From Qipengyuania intermedia (GTDB lineage: Bacteria; Pseudomonadota; Alphaproteobacteria; Sphingomonadales; Sphingomonadaceae): a DNA stretch of 64,000 bases. The stretch is from contig NZ_JAIGNS010000001.1 of the NCBI RefSeq assembly GCF_019711615.1, positions 310,001 to 374,000 on the forward strand, given 5' to 3'. Each line of letters opens with the position of its first letter. Position 1 is the stretch's first letter. Shown in pieces: positions 47,036 through 56,300 of this stretch. Position numbers and translations under genes: made by a program. The notes beneath the pieces are model-generated. The model was not told the origin of the DNA. It did not search any database and saw only the letters and a program-made list of their open reading frames with translations.

Positions 47036-47310
47036 TTGCTGCGCCGCAGCACAAAGATGCCTCGACTTGTCGCGCAGCAGGCTCGCTTCGCCCATAGCTT
47101 CAGCTTCGCTTAAGCTGCAATGCAACATAACGGCCTCACACGGTTGCCTCCCGGCGGTCGTTTTGTCATAGAGCGCCCGCTTCCCGGAGGGGGCATGCGG
47201 CACCGGCGTGAGGCTCTGTTCTCCGCAGCCGCTCAATTTTTCGCAGGACCCTTAGCGCACGCAGATGCGCATAGGGAACGCATAATCTGAACAAGTCTAG
47301 GAGTTCATTC
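47036..47310. other. 275-bp intergenic region
   Basis: Between cca and the secreted repeat protein. Short direct repeat AGCTTCGCTT near 47095-47112 and no clear terminator. TAGGAG lies just before the next ATG. No gene seen. Confidence 0.5.
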
Positions 47311-47841
47311 ATGAAAATCGCAAAGCTGGCTATTGCTGCCGTCGCTCTTGCCGCCACCCCCGCGCTTGCCAACGAGCAGGTCGCTGCAGGCGCAACCGTG
47401 ACCGGCCCCGAAGGCAATGCAGTCGGAACCATCGTTTCGGTCGAGAACGGCCAGGCCGTACTCGACACCGGCAAGCACAAGGTTCCGCTGGGCGTCGAGA
47501 TGTACGGCCAGGGCGAAGCAGGCCCGACCATCACCGTCACCAAGGCCCAGCTCGACGGCATGATCGACGCACAGCTCGCAGAAGCGGCTGCCAAGCGCGA
47601 TGCAGCCCTTGTGGTCGGCGCAGAAGCTATGGACGCTTCCCACGCACCGCTCGGTACCGTCCTCGAAATCAACGGCGACAACATCGTCCTCGCCCGTGGC
47701 GGTGACGAAACGAACAAGGTCACCCTGCTGCGTACTCACTTCGACGCGACGGACCATGGCCTTATGGCTCGCCTGACGAACGCGCAGATCGATGCTGCCA
47801 TGGCTCAGGCGGCTCCGGCTGCCGGAAGCGCGGGCGAATAA
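47311..47841 (+). CDS. secreted protein with two homologous modules
   Basis: 176 residues with a signal peptide ending ATPALA. The mature part has two like modules: ATVTGPEGNAVGTIVSVENG...HKVPL and AMDASHAPLGTVLEINGD...NKVTLL, each a short beta-barrel-like unit followed by an ALxxxQL helix (QLDGMIDAQLAEA; NAQIDAAMAQA). No known function; similar PRC/KOW-like secreted proteins are common in sphingomonads. Bidirectional terminator follows. Confidence 0.8.
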   Translation: MKIAKLAIAAVALAATPALANEQVAAGATVTGPEGNAVGTIVSVENGQAVLDTGKHKVPLGVEMYGQGEAGPTITVTKAQLDGMIDAQLAEAAAKRDAALVVGAEAMDASHAPLGTVLEINGDNIVLARGGDETNKVTLLRTHFDATDHGLMARLTNAQIDAAMAQAAPAAGSAGE

Positions 47842-47883
47842 GCCTTTTACCAGTTCCCTGAGCCCAGCTTCAGGGTCGCAAGG

Positions 47884-47915
47884 GGCCGGGAGTGCGCAAG
47901 CGCTTCCGGCCTTTT
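47884..47915. terminator. terminator between secreted protein and parC
   Basis: Stem GGCCGGGAGTGCG against CGCTTCCGGCC with CAAG loop, followed by CTTTT on the plus strand. It lies a few bases from the parC stop, so it may serve both convergent genes. Confidence 0.75.
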
Positions 47916-47917
47916 CG

Positions 47918-50215
47918 CTATCCGAAGCGATTATCGCGCGGGAAGCCTTGCGGCGGCAGGCGCCCTGCACCGCCACGCGCGACCTTCCACTGCCACATAT
48001 CGCCTTCGGTCCGGGTCCGGTCGCCCTTGCCGCCCATCGTCCAGCTAAGCCCCTCCTCGAGCTTGAACGTGGTTGCATCCGACAGTCCGCCATCGCGATA
48101 GCTTTGCAGCTTCACGCCCTGCCCCTTTGCAAGGCGCGGCAATTCTTCGAGGTTGAAAACCACCAGCTTGCGGTTGTCGCCGACCACCGCGACATGGTCG
48201 TGCCCCTGCTCGATGGCGCGCGCGACGACCAGCTTCGCATCGCCCTTGAGATTGACGACCTGGCGACCCTTTCGGGTTTCGGCCAGCATCGCGTCGGTGG
48301 TGGCGGCAAAGCCCTTTCCGGTATCGGCGGCCAGAAGCACTTCCTGCCCCTCGCGATGGACGATGACCGCCGCGATCTGCGTACTCGCCTCGATGTCGAG
48401 GGTGTTGCGCACCGGTTCACCGAACCCGCGCGCGCCGGGGAGCTTGTCCGCGCCCAGCGTGAAGACCCGTCCGTCGGCCCCGACCAGCAACAGCTTGTCG
48501 GTCGTCTGCGCGTGGAGGACGAAGGCCGGACCATCGCCTTCCTTGTACTTGAATTCCTGGTCCAGCGGCAGGTGACCCTTGGCACCGCGCACCCAGCCTT
48601 TTTGCGAAAGAATGACCGTTACCGGCTCCTTCTCGATCATCGCGTCCATGCTGAATTCGACTGCCGGGGCAGCCTCTTCGATGGTCGTTCGGCGGCGGCC
48701 AAGATCGGTTTCGGGCCCGTATTCTTTGCGCAACGTGTTGAGGTCGCGCTTCAGGCGCGTGCGTTGGCGAGCCGGGGAGCCGAGCAGTTTCTCGAGCTCG
48801 TCCTGTTCTTTCAGCAGCTCGTCTTTCTCATTGCGCAGCTGCATCTCTTCCAGCTTGCGCAAGGAGCGCAGGCGCATGTTGAGGATCGCTTCGGCCTGCC
48901 GGTCGGTAAGCTTGAACTCCTCCATCATCACCGGCTTCGGCTCGTCCTCGGTCCGGATAATCTCGATCACGCGGTCGAGGTTGAGGAAAGCGATGATATA
49001 GCCTTCGACAAGCTCCAGCCGCTTGGCGATCTGGTCGAGGCGGTGCTGGCTGCGGCGCTGGAGGATGTCGATCTGGCTGGCGATCCAGTTTTCGAGCAGT
49101 TCCTTCAGCCCCATGACCATCGGTGTGCGGCTGGCATCCAGCACGTTGAGGTTGAGACCGAAGCGGGTCTCCATGTCGGTTAGCTTGTAGATGCTCTCCT
49201 TGAGCAACTCGGGATCCACGTTGCGGCTGCGCGGCACGAGCACGATGCGGATCGCTTCGTCGCTTTCGTCGCGCACGTCTTCGAGGATCGGCAGCTTCTT
49301 GTCGGCGATCGCCTGTGCGATCTGTTCGATCAGCTTGCCCTTGGCGACCTGGTAGGGGATTTCGGAAATAACCAGCTGCCACTGGCCGCCGCCCAGCCGC
49401 TCGATCCCCGCATCGCGATCTTCCACCTTCTCGGCTTCTTCGGCGTGGAAGCGGCCACGCACCCGGAAGGAACCGCGTCCCGTCTCGTAGGCATGACTGA
49501 TTGTGCCCGCACTTTCAGGCACAACCCCGCCGGTCGCGAAGTCAGGTCCCTTGAACAGTTCCATCAGCCGCGCGTGATCGACATGCGGGTTGTCGATCAC
49601 CTCGAGCGTGGCATCGACGATCTCGGCGACGTTATGGCTCGGGATATTGGTCGCCATGCCCACCGCAATCCCGCTCGCTCCATTGGCGAGCAGGTTGGGG
49701 AACAGGCCCGGCATGATTTCCGGCTCTTCTTCCTCGTTATTGTAGGTCGGGATAAAGTCGACCGTGCCCGCGTCCAGCCCTTCCATCAGGCGCATCGCGG
49801 TCTTCGTCAGGCGCGCTTCGGTGTAACGGTAGGCCGCTGCATTATCGCCGTCGATATTGCCGAAGTTTCCCTGCCCTTCGACGAGTGGATAGCGCAGCGC
49901 GAAATCCTGCGCGAGGCGAACCATCGCGTCATAAGCGGCGGTATCGCCATGCGGGTGGTACTTACCGATGACCTCGCCGACCACGCGGGCCGATTTCTTG
50001 AACCCGCTGGCGGGATCGAGCTTGAGCTGGCGCATGGTCCACAGCAAGCGGCGGTGAACCGGCTTCAATCCGTCGCGAAGGTCGGGCAGCGAACGCGCGG
50101 TAATCGTGCTCAGCGCATAGACGAGATAGCGTTCCGACAGGGCGGAATCGAAAGGTGCATCCACGATCGCATCGAACGGATCGACGCCGGAATCATCGAG
50201 ATCGGTAGTGGCCAT
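47918..50215 (-). CDS. parC: DNA topoisomerase IV subunit A
   Basis: 765 residues. Decatenates daughter chromosomes with ParE. N-terminal catalytic core with active Tyr131 in the RYT motif (YRYTEARL), and a shorter C-terminal propeller than GyrA, lacking a GyrA-box, which marks it as ParC. At the quinolone region the sequence is [11 protein letters not shown], with Thr92 and Asp96 at positions equal to E. coli Ser80/Glu84. No parE in the window. Confidence 0.95.
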   Translation of the reverse strand: MATTDLDDSGVDPFDAIVDAPFDSALSERYLVYALSTITARSLPDLRDGLKPVHRRLLWTMRQLKLDPASGFKKSARVVGEVIGKYHPHGDTAAYDAMVRLAQDFALRYPLVEGQGNFGNIDGDNAAAYRYTEARLTKTAMRLMEGLDAGTVDFIPTYNNEEEEPEIMPGLFPNLLANGASGIAVGMATNIPSHNVAEIVDATLEVIDNPHVDHARLMELFKGPDFATGGVVPESAGTISHAYETGRGSFRVRGRFHAEEAEKVEDRDAGIERLGGGQWQLVISEIPYQVAKGKLIEQIAQAIADKKLPILEDVRDESDEAIRIVLVPRSRNVDPELLKESIYKLTDMETRFGLNLNVLDASRTPMVMGLKELLENWIASQIDILQRRSQHRLDQIAKRLELVEGYIIAFLNLDRVIEIIRTEDEPKPVMMEEFKLTDRQAEAILNMRLRSLRKLEEMQLRNEKDELLKEQDELEKLLGSPARQRTRLKRDLNTLRKEYGPETDLGRRRTTIEEAAPAVEFSMDAMIEKEPVTVILSQKGWVRGAKGHLPLDQEFKYKEGDGPAFVLHAQTTDKLLLVGADGRVFTLGADKLPGARGFGEPVRNTLDIEASTQIAAVIVHREGQEVLLAADTGKGFAATTDAMLAETRKGRQVVNLKGDAKLVVARAIEQGHDHVAVVGDNRKLVVFNLEELPRLAKGQGVKLQSYRDGGLSDATTFKLEEGLSWTMGGKGDRTRTEGDMWQWKVARGGAGRLPPQGFPRDNRFG

Positions 50216-50255
50216 ACGCCCTGCCCTACCAGAGCCACGGCTCGCCTGTCAGCAC

Positions 50256-50281
50256 GGAACGGAGCACTGTCCCCACACGTT
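50256..50281 (+). promoter_or_regulatory. EcfG-type promoter for the DJ-1/PfpI gene
   Basis: GGAAC (50256-50260), 17-base spacer, CGTT (50278-50281). It matches the general stress consensus and ends 32 bp before the ATG. Confidence 0.72.
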
Positions 50282-50313
50282 GCATGGGTAACACGAAATC
50301 AAGGAGTTACCCT

Positions 50314-50871
50314 ATGACAAAGCGGATCATGATCCTCGCCACCAACGGCTTTGAACAGTCGGAACTGATGAAGCCCAAGGCCAATCTGGAAGACGCCGGT
50401 TTCGAAACCACCGTAGTGAGTCTCGAAAAGGGCGAAATCAAGGGTTGGGACCAGAAGGATTGGGGCGACAGCGTTGCCGTAGAGAAGACGGTCGATGAAA
50501 TTTCCGACTGTTCGGGCTACGACGCGCTGCTCCTCCCCGGTGGTCAGATGAATCCCGATATTCTGCGGATGAACGAGCGTGCGATTGCCATCGTTCGCGA
50601 ATTCGACATGGCCGGCAAGCCGATCGCCGCGATCTGCCACGCACCGTGGCTGCTCGCCGAAGCCGATCTCATCAAGGGCAAGACGGTCACCGCATGGCCA
50701 TCGATCCGGACCGACCTGAAGAATGCAGGCGCAAATGTGGTCGATAAGGAAGCGGTCGTTGATGGCAACCTAATCACCAGCCGTAACCCTGACGACATTC
50801 CGGCATTCAGCAAGGCCCTCATCGAAATGCTCGGTAAAAAGGTCGAGAAGCGCGAACTCGAAAGCGCCTAA
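50314..50871 (+). CDS. DJ-1/PfpI family protein
   Basis: 185 residues from the ATG at 50314 with AAGGAG. Nucleophile elbow Cys108-His109 in AAICHAPW and Glu14 in GFEQSE match the DJ-1/PfpI deglycase/chaperone group (stress-linked in many bacteria, including YhbO-like proteins). Acts in the cytoplasm. Preceded by an EcfG-like promoter and followed by a strong terminator, so it is a single-gene unit. Confidence 0.93.
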   Translation: MTKRIMILATNGFEQSELMKPKANLEDAGFETTVVSLEKGEIKGWDQKDWGDSVAVEKTVDEISDCSGYDALLLPGGQMNPDILRMNERAIAIVREFDMAGKPIAAICHAPWLLAEADLIKGKTVTAWPSIRTDLKNAGANVVDKEAVVDGNLITSRNPDDIPAFSKALIEMLGKKVEKRELESA

Positions 50872-50902
50872 CCGGTAATTCACTCTCGAGGAGAGAGGAT
50901 GA

Positions 50903-50931
50903 CCCCGCCGCAGCGATGCGGCGGGGTTTTT
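50903..50931 (+). terminator. rho-independent terminator after DJ-1/PfpI
   Basis: Perfect 10-bp stem CCCCGCCGCA/TGCGGCGGGG with GCGA loop and TTTTT. Confidence 0.92.
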
Positions 50932-50972
50932 CGTTTTCGGACCCATGGCGGCGCGCAAGCATTGGGGAAGGC

Positions 50973-52661
50973 ATGGGGAAACATTCACCGCTTCGCTTGC
51001 TCCTGATCCTGTTGCTTGCCGCCATCGGTTTGTCCGCGGCTCCCGTCATCGCGCAAGGCATCGCAGTGGCGGAGGATAGCGAGCCTTACGTCTACGAGGT
51101 CGAGCAACTCGAATTCGAGGCCGGGCCGACCGCGCCGCTCGATCTCGACACCCCGATGGGGCTGATGGAAAGCTTCCTAGCGGCAGGCGAAGCGGGCGAC
51201 TGGGAAAGCGCCGCTGCCGGTCTCGACATGGCCAATATCGCCGACGGCGACCCGCAGGATCTGGCGGCGAAGCTGTATGATCTCGTCCATCGCTCCATCC
51301 CGGTGGACTGGACCGCCCTGCCCGACCGCCCCGACGCGGTCGATACCGCGACCAGCAGCGAAGACCCGATGGCAGGCGTGCCGCGCCGTTCGATCACCAT
51401 CGGCAGGCTGGCGCTGGACAACCGGTCGGTCCCCATCCGCATCGCCCGCGTCCAGGCCCCCGATGGGGAGCCGCTCTGGGTCTTCAGCCGCCAGACCGTC
51501 GACAATGTCCCCGCGCTCTATGAAGTCTACGGCCCGACGGCGTTCGAGGAGATGCTGCCCGCGCCGTTGCGCAAGCAGGCGTTCTGGACGCTTGCCTGGT
51601 GGGAAGTCATCGCCCTCCCCATCATCCTGCTCGTCGGGGCACTGGCCGCTGCGCTGGCCTATTTCGCCCTGAACAAATGGCGCAAGCGACTGGACGAGGA
51701 CACCAAGCGGCACGGTGTCGTGAGCGCTGTTCACCTGCCGGCAACGCTGCTGGCCTTCGCCGGGACCATAGCGCTCGTCAGGGAGACTTTCTTCCGGCTC
51801 TCCGGCCCGGTTCGCGACCTGCTCGACCCGCTCCAGCTCATCCTGATCGTCGCCGCCATCCTCGGCATCGCGCTATCCGTGATCGAGGCCCTCTTCGACT
51901 TCGCCACCGATCGCCGGACGACAAAACTCGAGGCGCCGGAAAACAACGAAGACCGCAACTTCTACACCAAGCTCAGCGCAATCCGGCGGATCATCACCGC
52001 TACGCTTTTGCTGGCAGGCGCAGGCTTTCTGCTGGTCGCCAGCAATATCTCCACCACCCTCGGCTTCTCCATCATCGCGTCGGCCGGCGTGCTCGGCCTC
52101 GTCCTCGTCTTCGCCGCGCGCAAGGTACTGGGCGACATCATGGCGAGCGTCCAGATCGCTTTCGCCCAGACCGCGCGGATCGGCGATGCTGTCCATTACG
52201 ACGGCCAGTGGTGCTACGTCGAAAAGATCGGCTTCACCCATTTGCGCCTGCGCACCTGGGACGAGCGCCGCGTCATCGCCCCGGTCAGCGCCTTCACCAG
52301 CGAAAGCTTCGAGAACTGGACCAAGAAGGACGCCAGCCTGATGATGCATGTCGAGCTGGAACTCGACAATCGCGCCGATGTCGAGGCGTTGCGCGAACCC
52401 TTCTCCCAATTCATCGAGAACGACGACGACGTCATCGATCCCGACGATGCCGTTTGCGAAGTCATCGACCAGAATGCCAAGGCGATGGTCGTGCGCTTCA
52501 TGGTCCGCGCCGTCGATCCCAAGGTCGGCTGGGCGATGCATTGCCGCCTTCGCGAACACATGCTGGCAGCCGCTTCGAAGATGGACGCGGCGGCAGGCAA
52601 CGAACCCGTCCCCGCCTACATCCCGCGCGAACGCGAGGTGCGCATGGACGAGGCGGGTTAG
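50973..52661 (+). CDS. MscS family mechanosensitive ion channel
   Basis: 562 residues. Signal peptide (1-28), a periplasmic region of about 170 residues, four hydrophobic segments (about 205-390) and the MscS core (GVLGLVLVFAARKVLGDI pore helix, then a beta domain with IGDAVHYDGQWCYVEKIG). Releases solutes under hypo-osmotic stress. RBS GGGGAAGG. The stop codon overlaps that of the ferredoxin gene (TTAG) on the other strand. Confidence 0.92.
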   Translation: MGKHSPLRLLLILLLAAIGLSAAPVIAQGIAVAEDSEPYVYEVEQLEFEAGPTAPLDLDTPMGLMESFLAAGEAGDWESAAAGLDMANIADGDPQDLAAKLYDLVHRSIPVDWTALPDRPDAVDTATSSEDPMAGVPRRSITIGRLALDNRSVPIRIARVQAPDGEPLWVFSRQTVDNVPALYEVYGPTAFEEMLPAPLRKQAFWTLAWWEVIALPIILLVGALAAALAYFALNKWRKRLDEDTKRHGVVSAVHLPATLLAFAGTIALVRETFFRLSGPVRDLLDPLQLILIVAAILGIALSVIEALFDFATDRRTTKLEAPENNEDRNFYTKLSAIRRIITATLLLAGAGFLLVASNISTTLGFSIIASAGVLGLVLVFAARKVLGDIMASVQIAFAQTARIGDAVHYDGQWCYVEKIGFTHLRLRTWDERRVIAPVSAFTSESFENWTKKDASLMMHVELELDNRADVEALREPFSQFIENDDDVIDPDDAVCEVIDQNAKAMVVRFMVRAVDPKVGWAMHCRLREHMLAAASKMDAAAGNEPVPAYIPREREVRMDEAG

Positions 52662-52987
52662 CCCCTGCTCATATCGTGGCTTTCGGCAGGGATCGCCACG
52701 CTCAGCCCGTCGAGGCCGTCAGCCAGCACGATCTGGCACGAAAGCCGGCTGGTCCGGCGCACGCCTGCCGCAAGGTCGAGCATGTCTTCCTCTTCCTCGC
52801 TCGCTTCGGGAAGCCGGTCGAACCATTCCGCATCGACAACGACATGGCAGGTCGAGCAGGCCATTTGACCCTCGCACGTACCTTCCAGCGGCATGCCCGC
52901 CGCCTGAGCCACGCGCAGCAGGCTGTCGCCCGCACTGCCCTCGGCTTCCACCCGCTTGCCTTCGGTGGTGTGAAAAACGACCTTCAT
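52658..52987 (-). CDS. 2Fe-2S ferredoxin, adrenodoxin type
   Basis: 109 residues. Cluster ligands Cys38, Cys44, Cys47 and Cys84 in the pattern C-x5-C-x2-C-x36-C. This is the ISC-type ferredoxin that gives electrons to Fe-S assembly. Its ATG overlaps the stop of a cysteine desulfurase gene (ATGA), so both belong to one operon; iscU/iscA are not here. Confidence 0.93.
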   Translation of the reverse strand: MKVVFHTTEGKRVEAEGSAGDSLLRVAQAAGMPLEGTCEGQMACSTCHVVVDAEWFDRLPEASEEEEDMLDLAAGVRRTSRLSCQIVLADGLDGLSVAIPAESHDMSRG

Positions 52988-54090
52988 AGCGATCCCTGCG
53001 CCTGTGCTGCCTCGTTGATGATGCGGCCTGCCTCCTCGATTTCCTCGAGCGTGGTGTAGCGCCCGAAACCGAGGCGGATGGACGCCTTGGCGAGCTTCTT
53101 CGGCAGGCCGATCGCTTCGAGCACGTGGCTCGTGCGCCCCGACCCGCTGGCGCAGGCGGACCCTGCCGAAAACATCACGTTGCGGCATTCGCTCATCAGC
53201 CGGCCCACATCGAGGCCTCCGCCATTGGGGCCGCGCGGGCGGATGTTGAGATTGCCATGATAGCGCGCTTCGGCACTGCCGTTGAGTTCCCACTTGTCGA
53301 AGATCTCGGTCGCCCGCTTCCAGAGCTTCTGCACGTGTTCGGCATCCTGCTCCATGCGGTCCTTGGCCTCGGCTGCGGCAGCGCCCATTCCCGCGATCAG
53401 CGCGGGCGAGAGCGTGCCGGAGCGAAGGCCGAATTCCTGCCCGCCGCCGGTCTGGACTTCATGCAGGTCGACCCCGTCGCGCACCCACAAGGCACCCACA
53501 CCCTTCGGCCCGTGGAACTTGTGCGCGCTGATCGCGATCATGTCCGCGCCGGTAACCTCGATCTTGCCATAGGCCTGCACCGCATCGCACAGGTAGAGCG
53601 CGTTGTTTTCCTTCGCCTTGCGGTGCCATTCGACCGTGGGCTGGATCACGCCGATCTCGTTGTTGACCTGCATCAGGCAGACCAGCCGCGTGTCCTGCGG
53701 CAGGTCCTGCTTGGTGTTGCACTGTCCGTCCTTGGCGACATTCAGCACATGGCACTTGCCCGCATCCTTTGCAGTGTCGAGCACGGCGGAATGTTCGATG
53801 GCGGACACGCTGACGGTCCCGCCGCCCCCGTCCCTCGCCCGCGTACCGCGAATGGCGAGGTTGAGCGCCTCGGTCGCGCCGGAGGTGAAGATCACCTTCC
53901 CGCCCGCAGGGAACAGCGCCGCCACCTGGTCGCGCGCGAATTCGATCGCGGCCTTGGCCTCGCGGCCGATCTTGTGCGGGCTGTGCGGATTGCCGAAGCC
54001 GGTGCCGCCCGGCCCGTCGAGCCAGCGCATCATGGCATCGCGCGCTTCGGGGGCGAGCGGGGTCGTGGCCTGGTAATCGAGGTAGATCAT
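52984..54090 (-). CDS. cysteine desulfurase, IscS/NifS type
   Basis: 368 residues from ATG 54090 (a TTG at 54111 has no RBS). PLP enzyme that takes sulfur from cysteine for Fe-S clusters or tRNA thiolation. Start IYLDYQATTPLAPEARD, PLP lysine in SAHKFHGPKG, and catalytic Cys loop GSACASGSGRTSHVL. Coupled to the ferredoxin gene downstream and about 220 bp below a second desulfurase gene on the same strand. Confidence 0.93.
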   Translation of the reverse strand: MIYLDYQATTPLAPEARDAMMRWLDGPGGTGFGNPHSPHKIGREAKAAIEFARDQVAALFPAGGKVIFTSGATEALNLAIRGTRARDGGGGTVSVSAIEHSAVLDTAKDAGKCHVLNVAKDGQCNTKQDLPQDTRLVCLMQVNNEIGVIQPTVEWHRKAKENNALYLCDAVQAYGKIEVTGADMIAISAHKFHGPKGVGALWVRDGVDLHEVQTGGGQEFGLRSGTLSPALIAGMGAAAAEAKDRMEQDAEHVQKLWKRATEIFDKWELNGSAEARYHGNLNIRPRGPNGGGLDVGRLMSECRNVMFSAGSACASGSGRTSHVLEAIGLPKKLAKASIRLGFGRYTTLEEIEEAGRIINEAAQAQGSL

Positions 54091-54307
54091 GCCGCTACCC
54101 GTGCCGGGCAAAGGCGACGAAGTTTACACACTGTCACCCGCCCGGAATGCCTCGATACGCCCGGAATTGCGGGATTTTTCGCACGAGCCACCAGGGTGAC
54201 ACCTTGCTGCCTTGCGCGCAGGATAACTGAATTCGTCATGGATCGGATCGTGGCCCGTCGTTCCGGAGTAGGAAAGGGATTGGCGGCGCAGGCAGTCGCG
54301 ATGAACG

Positions 54308-55354
54308 TCATGCCTTCGCCAATTCAAGCCATACCTCGCAGAAGCGTTCCACTTCTTCGCGCGTGGTGTTCCAGCCGAAACTGGCGCGGATGGTGCGGTC
54401 GGCCACTTCGGGTTCGACTTGCATCGCTTGCAGCACGTGGCTGGTCTTCATCGTGCCGGAAGAACAGGCAGACCCTTGCGACACCGAAATCCCCGCCATG
54501 TCGAAGCGCATGACCTGCGCGCTGCCGCTCATCTTCGGCGTGGCGATTGCGCGGATATAGGGCGTCGGGTCGGAAAGACGGTCGGACAGGAACTTGCCGC
54601 CGCTTTCGCGGCAGTGGGCAACGATTGCATCGAGCGGATCGAGCACGAAGGGATCGAGATAGGGAGAGTGCGCAGCTTCCAGCGCTGCCGCCATGCCCGC
54701 CGCAGCGGGAAGGTTCTCCGTACCGCGCCGATAGCCACGCTCCTGCCCCCCTGCCGGTTCGAGCATGGCGAAATCCTTCACCAGCAATGCACCTATCCCG
54801 ATCGGCCCGCCGAACTTGTGCGCGGAGACGATTGCCATGTCGCACGGCGGAAGCGCGAGCTTGCCCGCACTCTGGGCGCAATCGGCAAGCAGGAGGCCGC
54901 CCGCCTGCTGCACGATGCCGGAAATCGCGGCGAGATCCTGATGATTACCCGTTTCGGAATTGATATGCTGGACCGCGACGAGCGGGCGCTCCCGCTGGAC
55001 CGCTTCGGTCAGGATTTCGAGATCGAGCGCGCCGTCGGGCCGGACCGGCAGGCGCTCCGCATCGGGAGCCGCTTTCAGGATGGCATCGTGTTCGACCGCC
55101 GAGAGCAGCCGCGCGCCTGCCTTGGCATGGCCAAGGGCCAGTGCCGCCGCCTCGCTCGCCCCGGAGGTGAAGATCACTTCCCCCTTCCAGGCGAGCGCCT
55201 GTTTCACCCGTTCGCGGGCATCTTCCAGCGCGGCGCGGGCCTTGCGTCCCTCGGCATGCGGACTGCTCGGATTGGCCCAGAGGTCGAAGCCTTCCTCCAT
55301 CGCGGCGCGCGCTTCGGGGCGCAGCGGCGTGGTGGCGGCATGATCGAGATAAAT
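54308..55354 (-). CDS. second cysteine desulfurase, normal start codon missing
   Basis: About 348 residues. PLP lysine in SAHKFGGPIG and catalytic loop GSACSSGTMKTSHVL are present, so the core is intact. The expected N-terminus (IYLDHAATTPLRPEARAAMEEG in pieces) is encoded, but reading up to the in-frame TGA at 55376-55378 there is no ATG, GTG or TTG. The codon where the family usually has Met (before T-R-I-Y) is AAG. Start may be ATT at 55354, or the first ATG at 55300, which would delete 18 conserved residues. It precedes the other desulfurase and ferredoxin genes. Confidence 0.85.
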   Translation of the reverse strand: MYLDHAATTPLRPEARAAMEEGFDLWANPSSPHAEGRKARAALEDARERVKQALAWKGEVIFTSGASEAAALALGHAKAGARLLSAVEHDAILKAAPDAERLPVRPDGALDLEILTEAVQRERPLVAVQHINSETGNHQDLAAISGIVQQAGGLLLADCAQSAGKLALPPCDMAIVSAHKFGGPIGIGALLVKDFAMLEPAGGQERGYRRGTENLPAAAGMAAALEAAHSPYLDPFVLDPLDAIVAHCRESGGKFLSDRLSDPTPYIRAIATPKMSGSAQVMRFDMAGISVSQGSACSSGTMKTSHVLQAMQVEPEVADRTIRASFGWNTTREEVERFCEVWLELAKA

Positions 55355-55384
55355 TCGTGTCTTGACGGGACGTGCTCAATATAA

Positions 55385-55412
55385 TTGCGATTTCGCAGCG
55401 AAACCCTATATA
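55385..55412 (+). promoter_or_regulatory. possible sigma-70-like promoter for the alpha/beta hydrolase
   Basis: TTGCGA, 16-base spacer, TATATA, ending about 69 bp before the ATG at 55481. Weak match only. Confidence 0.35.
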
Positions 55413-55480
55413 GCGCGCATCCTCGCGCAAGCCATATCCGGCCCGCGCCATCGAAAATTTCCGACAGGGTATACCTCCCC

Positions 55481-56137
55481 ATGCCGACCGTGATCTTTCC
55501 CGGCCCCGAAGGCCGCCTCGAAGGCCGTTTCTCCCCCGCACCGCGTCCGCGCGCACCCGTGGCGATGATTCTCCACCCCCACCCGCAGGGCGGTGGCACC
55601 ATGAACGAGCAGATCACGCAGCGGCTCTACAAGACCTTCGTCAATCGCGGCTTTGCCACGCTGCGCTTCAATTTCCGCGGCGTCGGCCGCAGCCAGGGCA
55701 GCTTCGACAACGGCATCGGCGAATTGTCCGATGCGGCGAGCGCGCTCGACTGGGTCCAGCAGGTCCATCCCGATGCGTCCGTCACCTGGGTTGCAGGCGT
55801 CAGCTTCGGCTCGCTGATCGGCATGCAGCTGCTCATGCGCCGCCCGGAAATCCGCGGCTGGATCAGCGTCGGTGCCCCTGCCAGCATGTACGATTTCTCG
55901 TTCCTGGCACCCTGCCCCGCTAGCGGCATCTTCATCCACGGCGCGCAGGACACGGTGGTCCAGCCGGGCGCAGTCACCAAGCTCGTCGAAAAGCTGCGCA
56001 CGCAAAAGCACATCACCGTGCACCACGAAGAAATCCCGCGTGCGAACCACTTCTTCGAGAACGAGCAGGAAGAGCTGATGAAGTCGGTCGACAATTACCT
56101 CGACTTCCGCCTCGATCCGAGCTGCCCGATCAAGTGA
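55481..56137 (+). CDS. alpha/beta hydrolase, YsgA/dienelactone-like
   Basis: 218 residues from the ATG at 55481. ILHPHPQGGGTMNEQ near the start, nucleophile Ser in AGVSFGSLIG, and HGAQDTVVQPG plus ANHFFE supply the acid and His. It belongs to a group of small cytosolic hydrolases that often accompany cysteine desulfurase genes in sphingomonads (recalled association). Divergent from the desulfurase gene. Confidence 0.88.
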   Translation: MPTVIFPGPEGRLEGRFSPAPRPRAPVAMILHPHPQGGGTMNEQITQRLYKTFVNRGFATLRFNFRGVGRSQGSFDNGIGELSDAASALDWVQQVHPDASVTWVAGVSFGSLIGMQLLMRRPEIRGWISVGAPASMYDFSFLAPCPASGIFIHGAQDTVVQPGAVTKLVEKLRTQKHITVHHEEIPRANHFFENEQEELMKSVDNYLDFRLDPSCPIK

Positions 56138-56240
56138 TCCGGTAACGGGCGCCGCCGGTCTGGCGCCCGCAACCACCTGAAATTCCGCCGTTTCGGCACT
56201 CGTGAGCGGTCCCTCGCTTCGGGCCGTGTTGCCTTGCGCC

Positions 56241-56269
56241 TTGCATTCTTTTTGTAATGTTGTAACATT
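56241..56269 (+). promoter_or_regulatory. promoter with overlapping palindrome before the TonB-type gene
   Basis: TTGCAT-N16-TAACAT as possible -35/-10, with the perfect palindrome AATGTT-GT-AACATT (56256-56269) over the -10. Repressor control of TonB is plausible. Confidence 0.45.
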
Positions 56270-56300
56270 GCAGTCTAGAGTCGCAAGGAGAGGAAAGACT

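Noticed and set aside
54091..54307. Possible IscR-like or small gene between the two desulfurases
   Set aside because: No helix-turn-helix, no Cys cluster and no RBS; only short mirrored frames.
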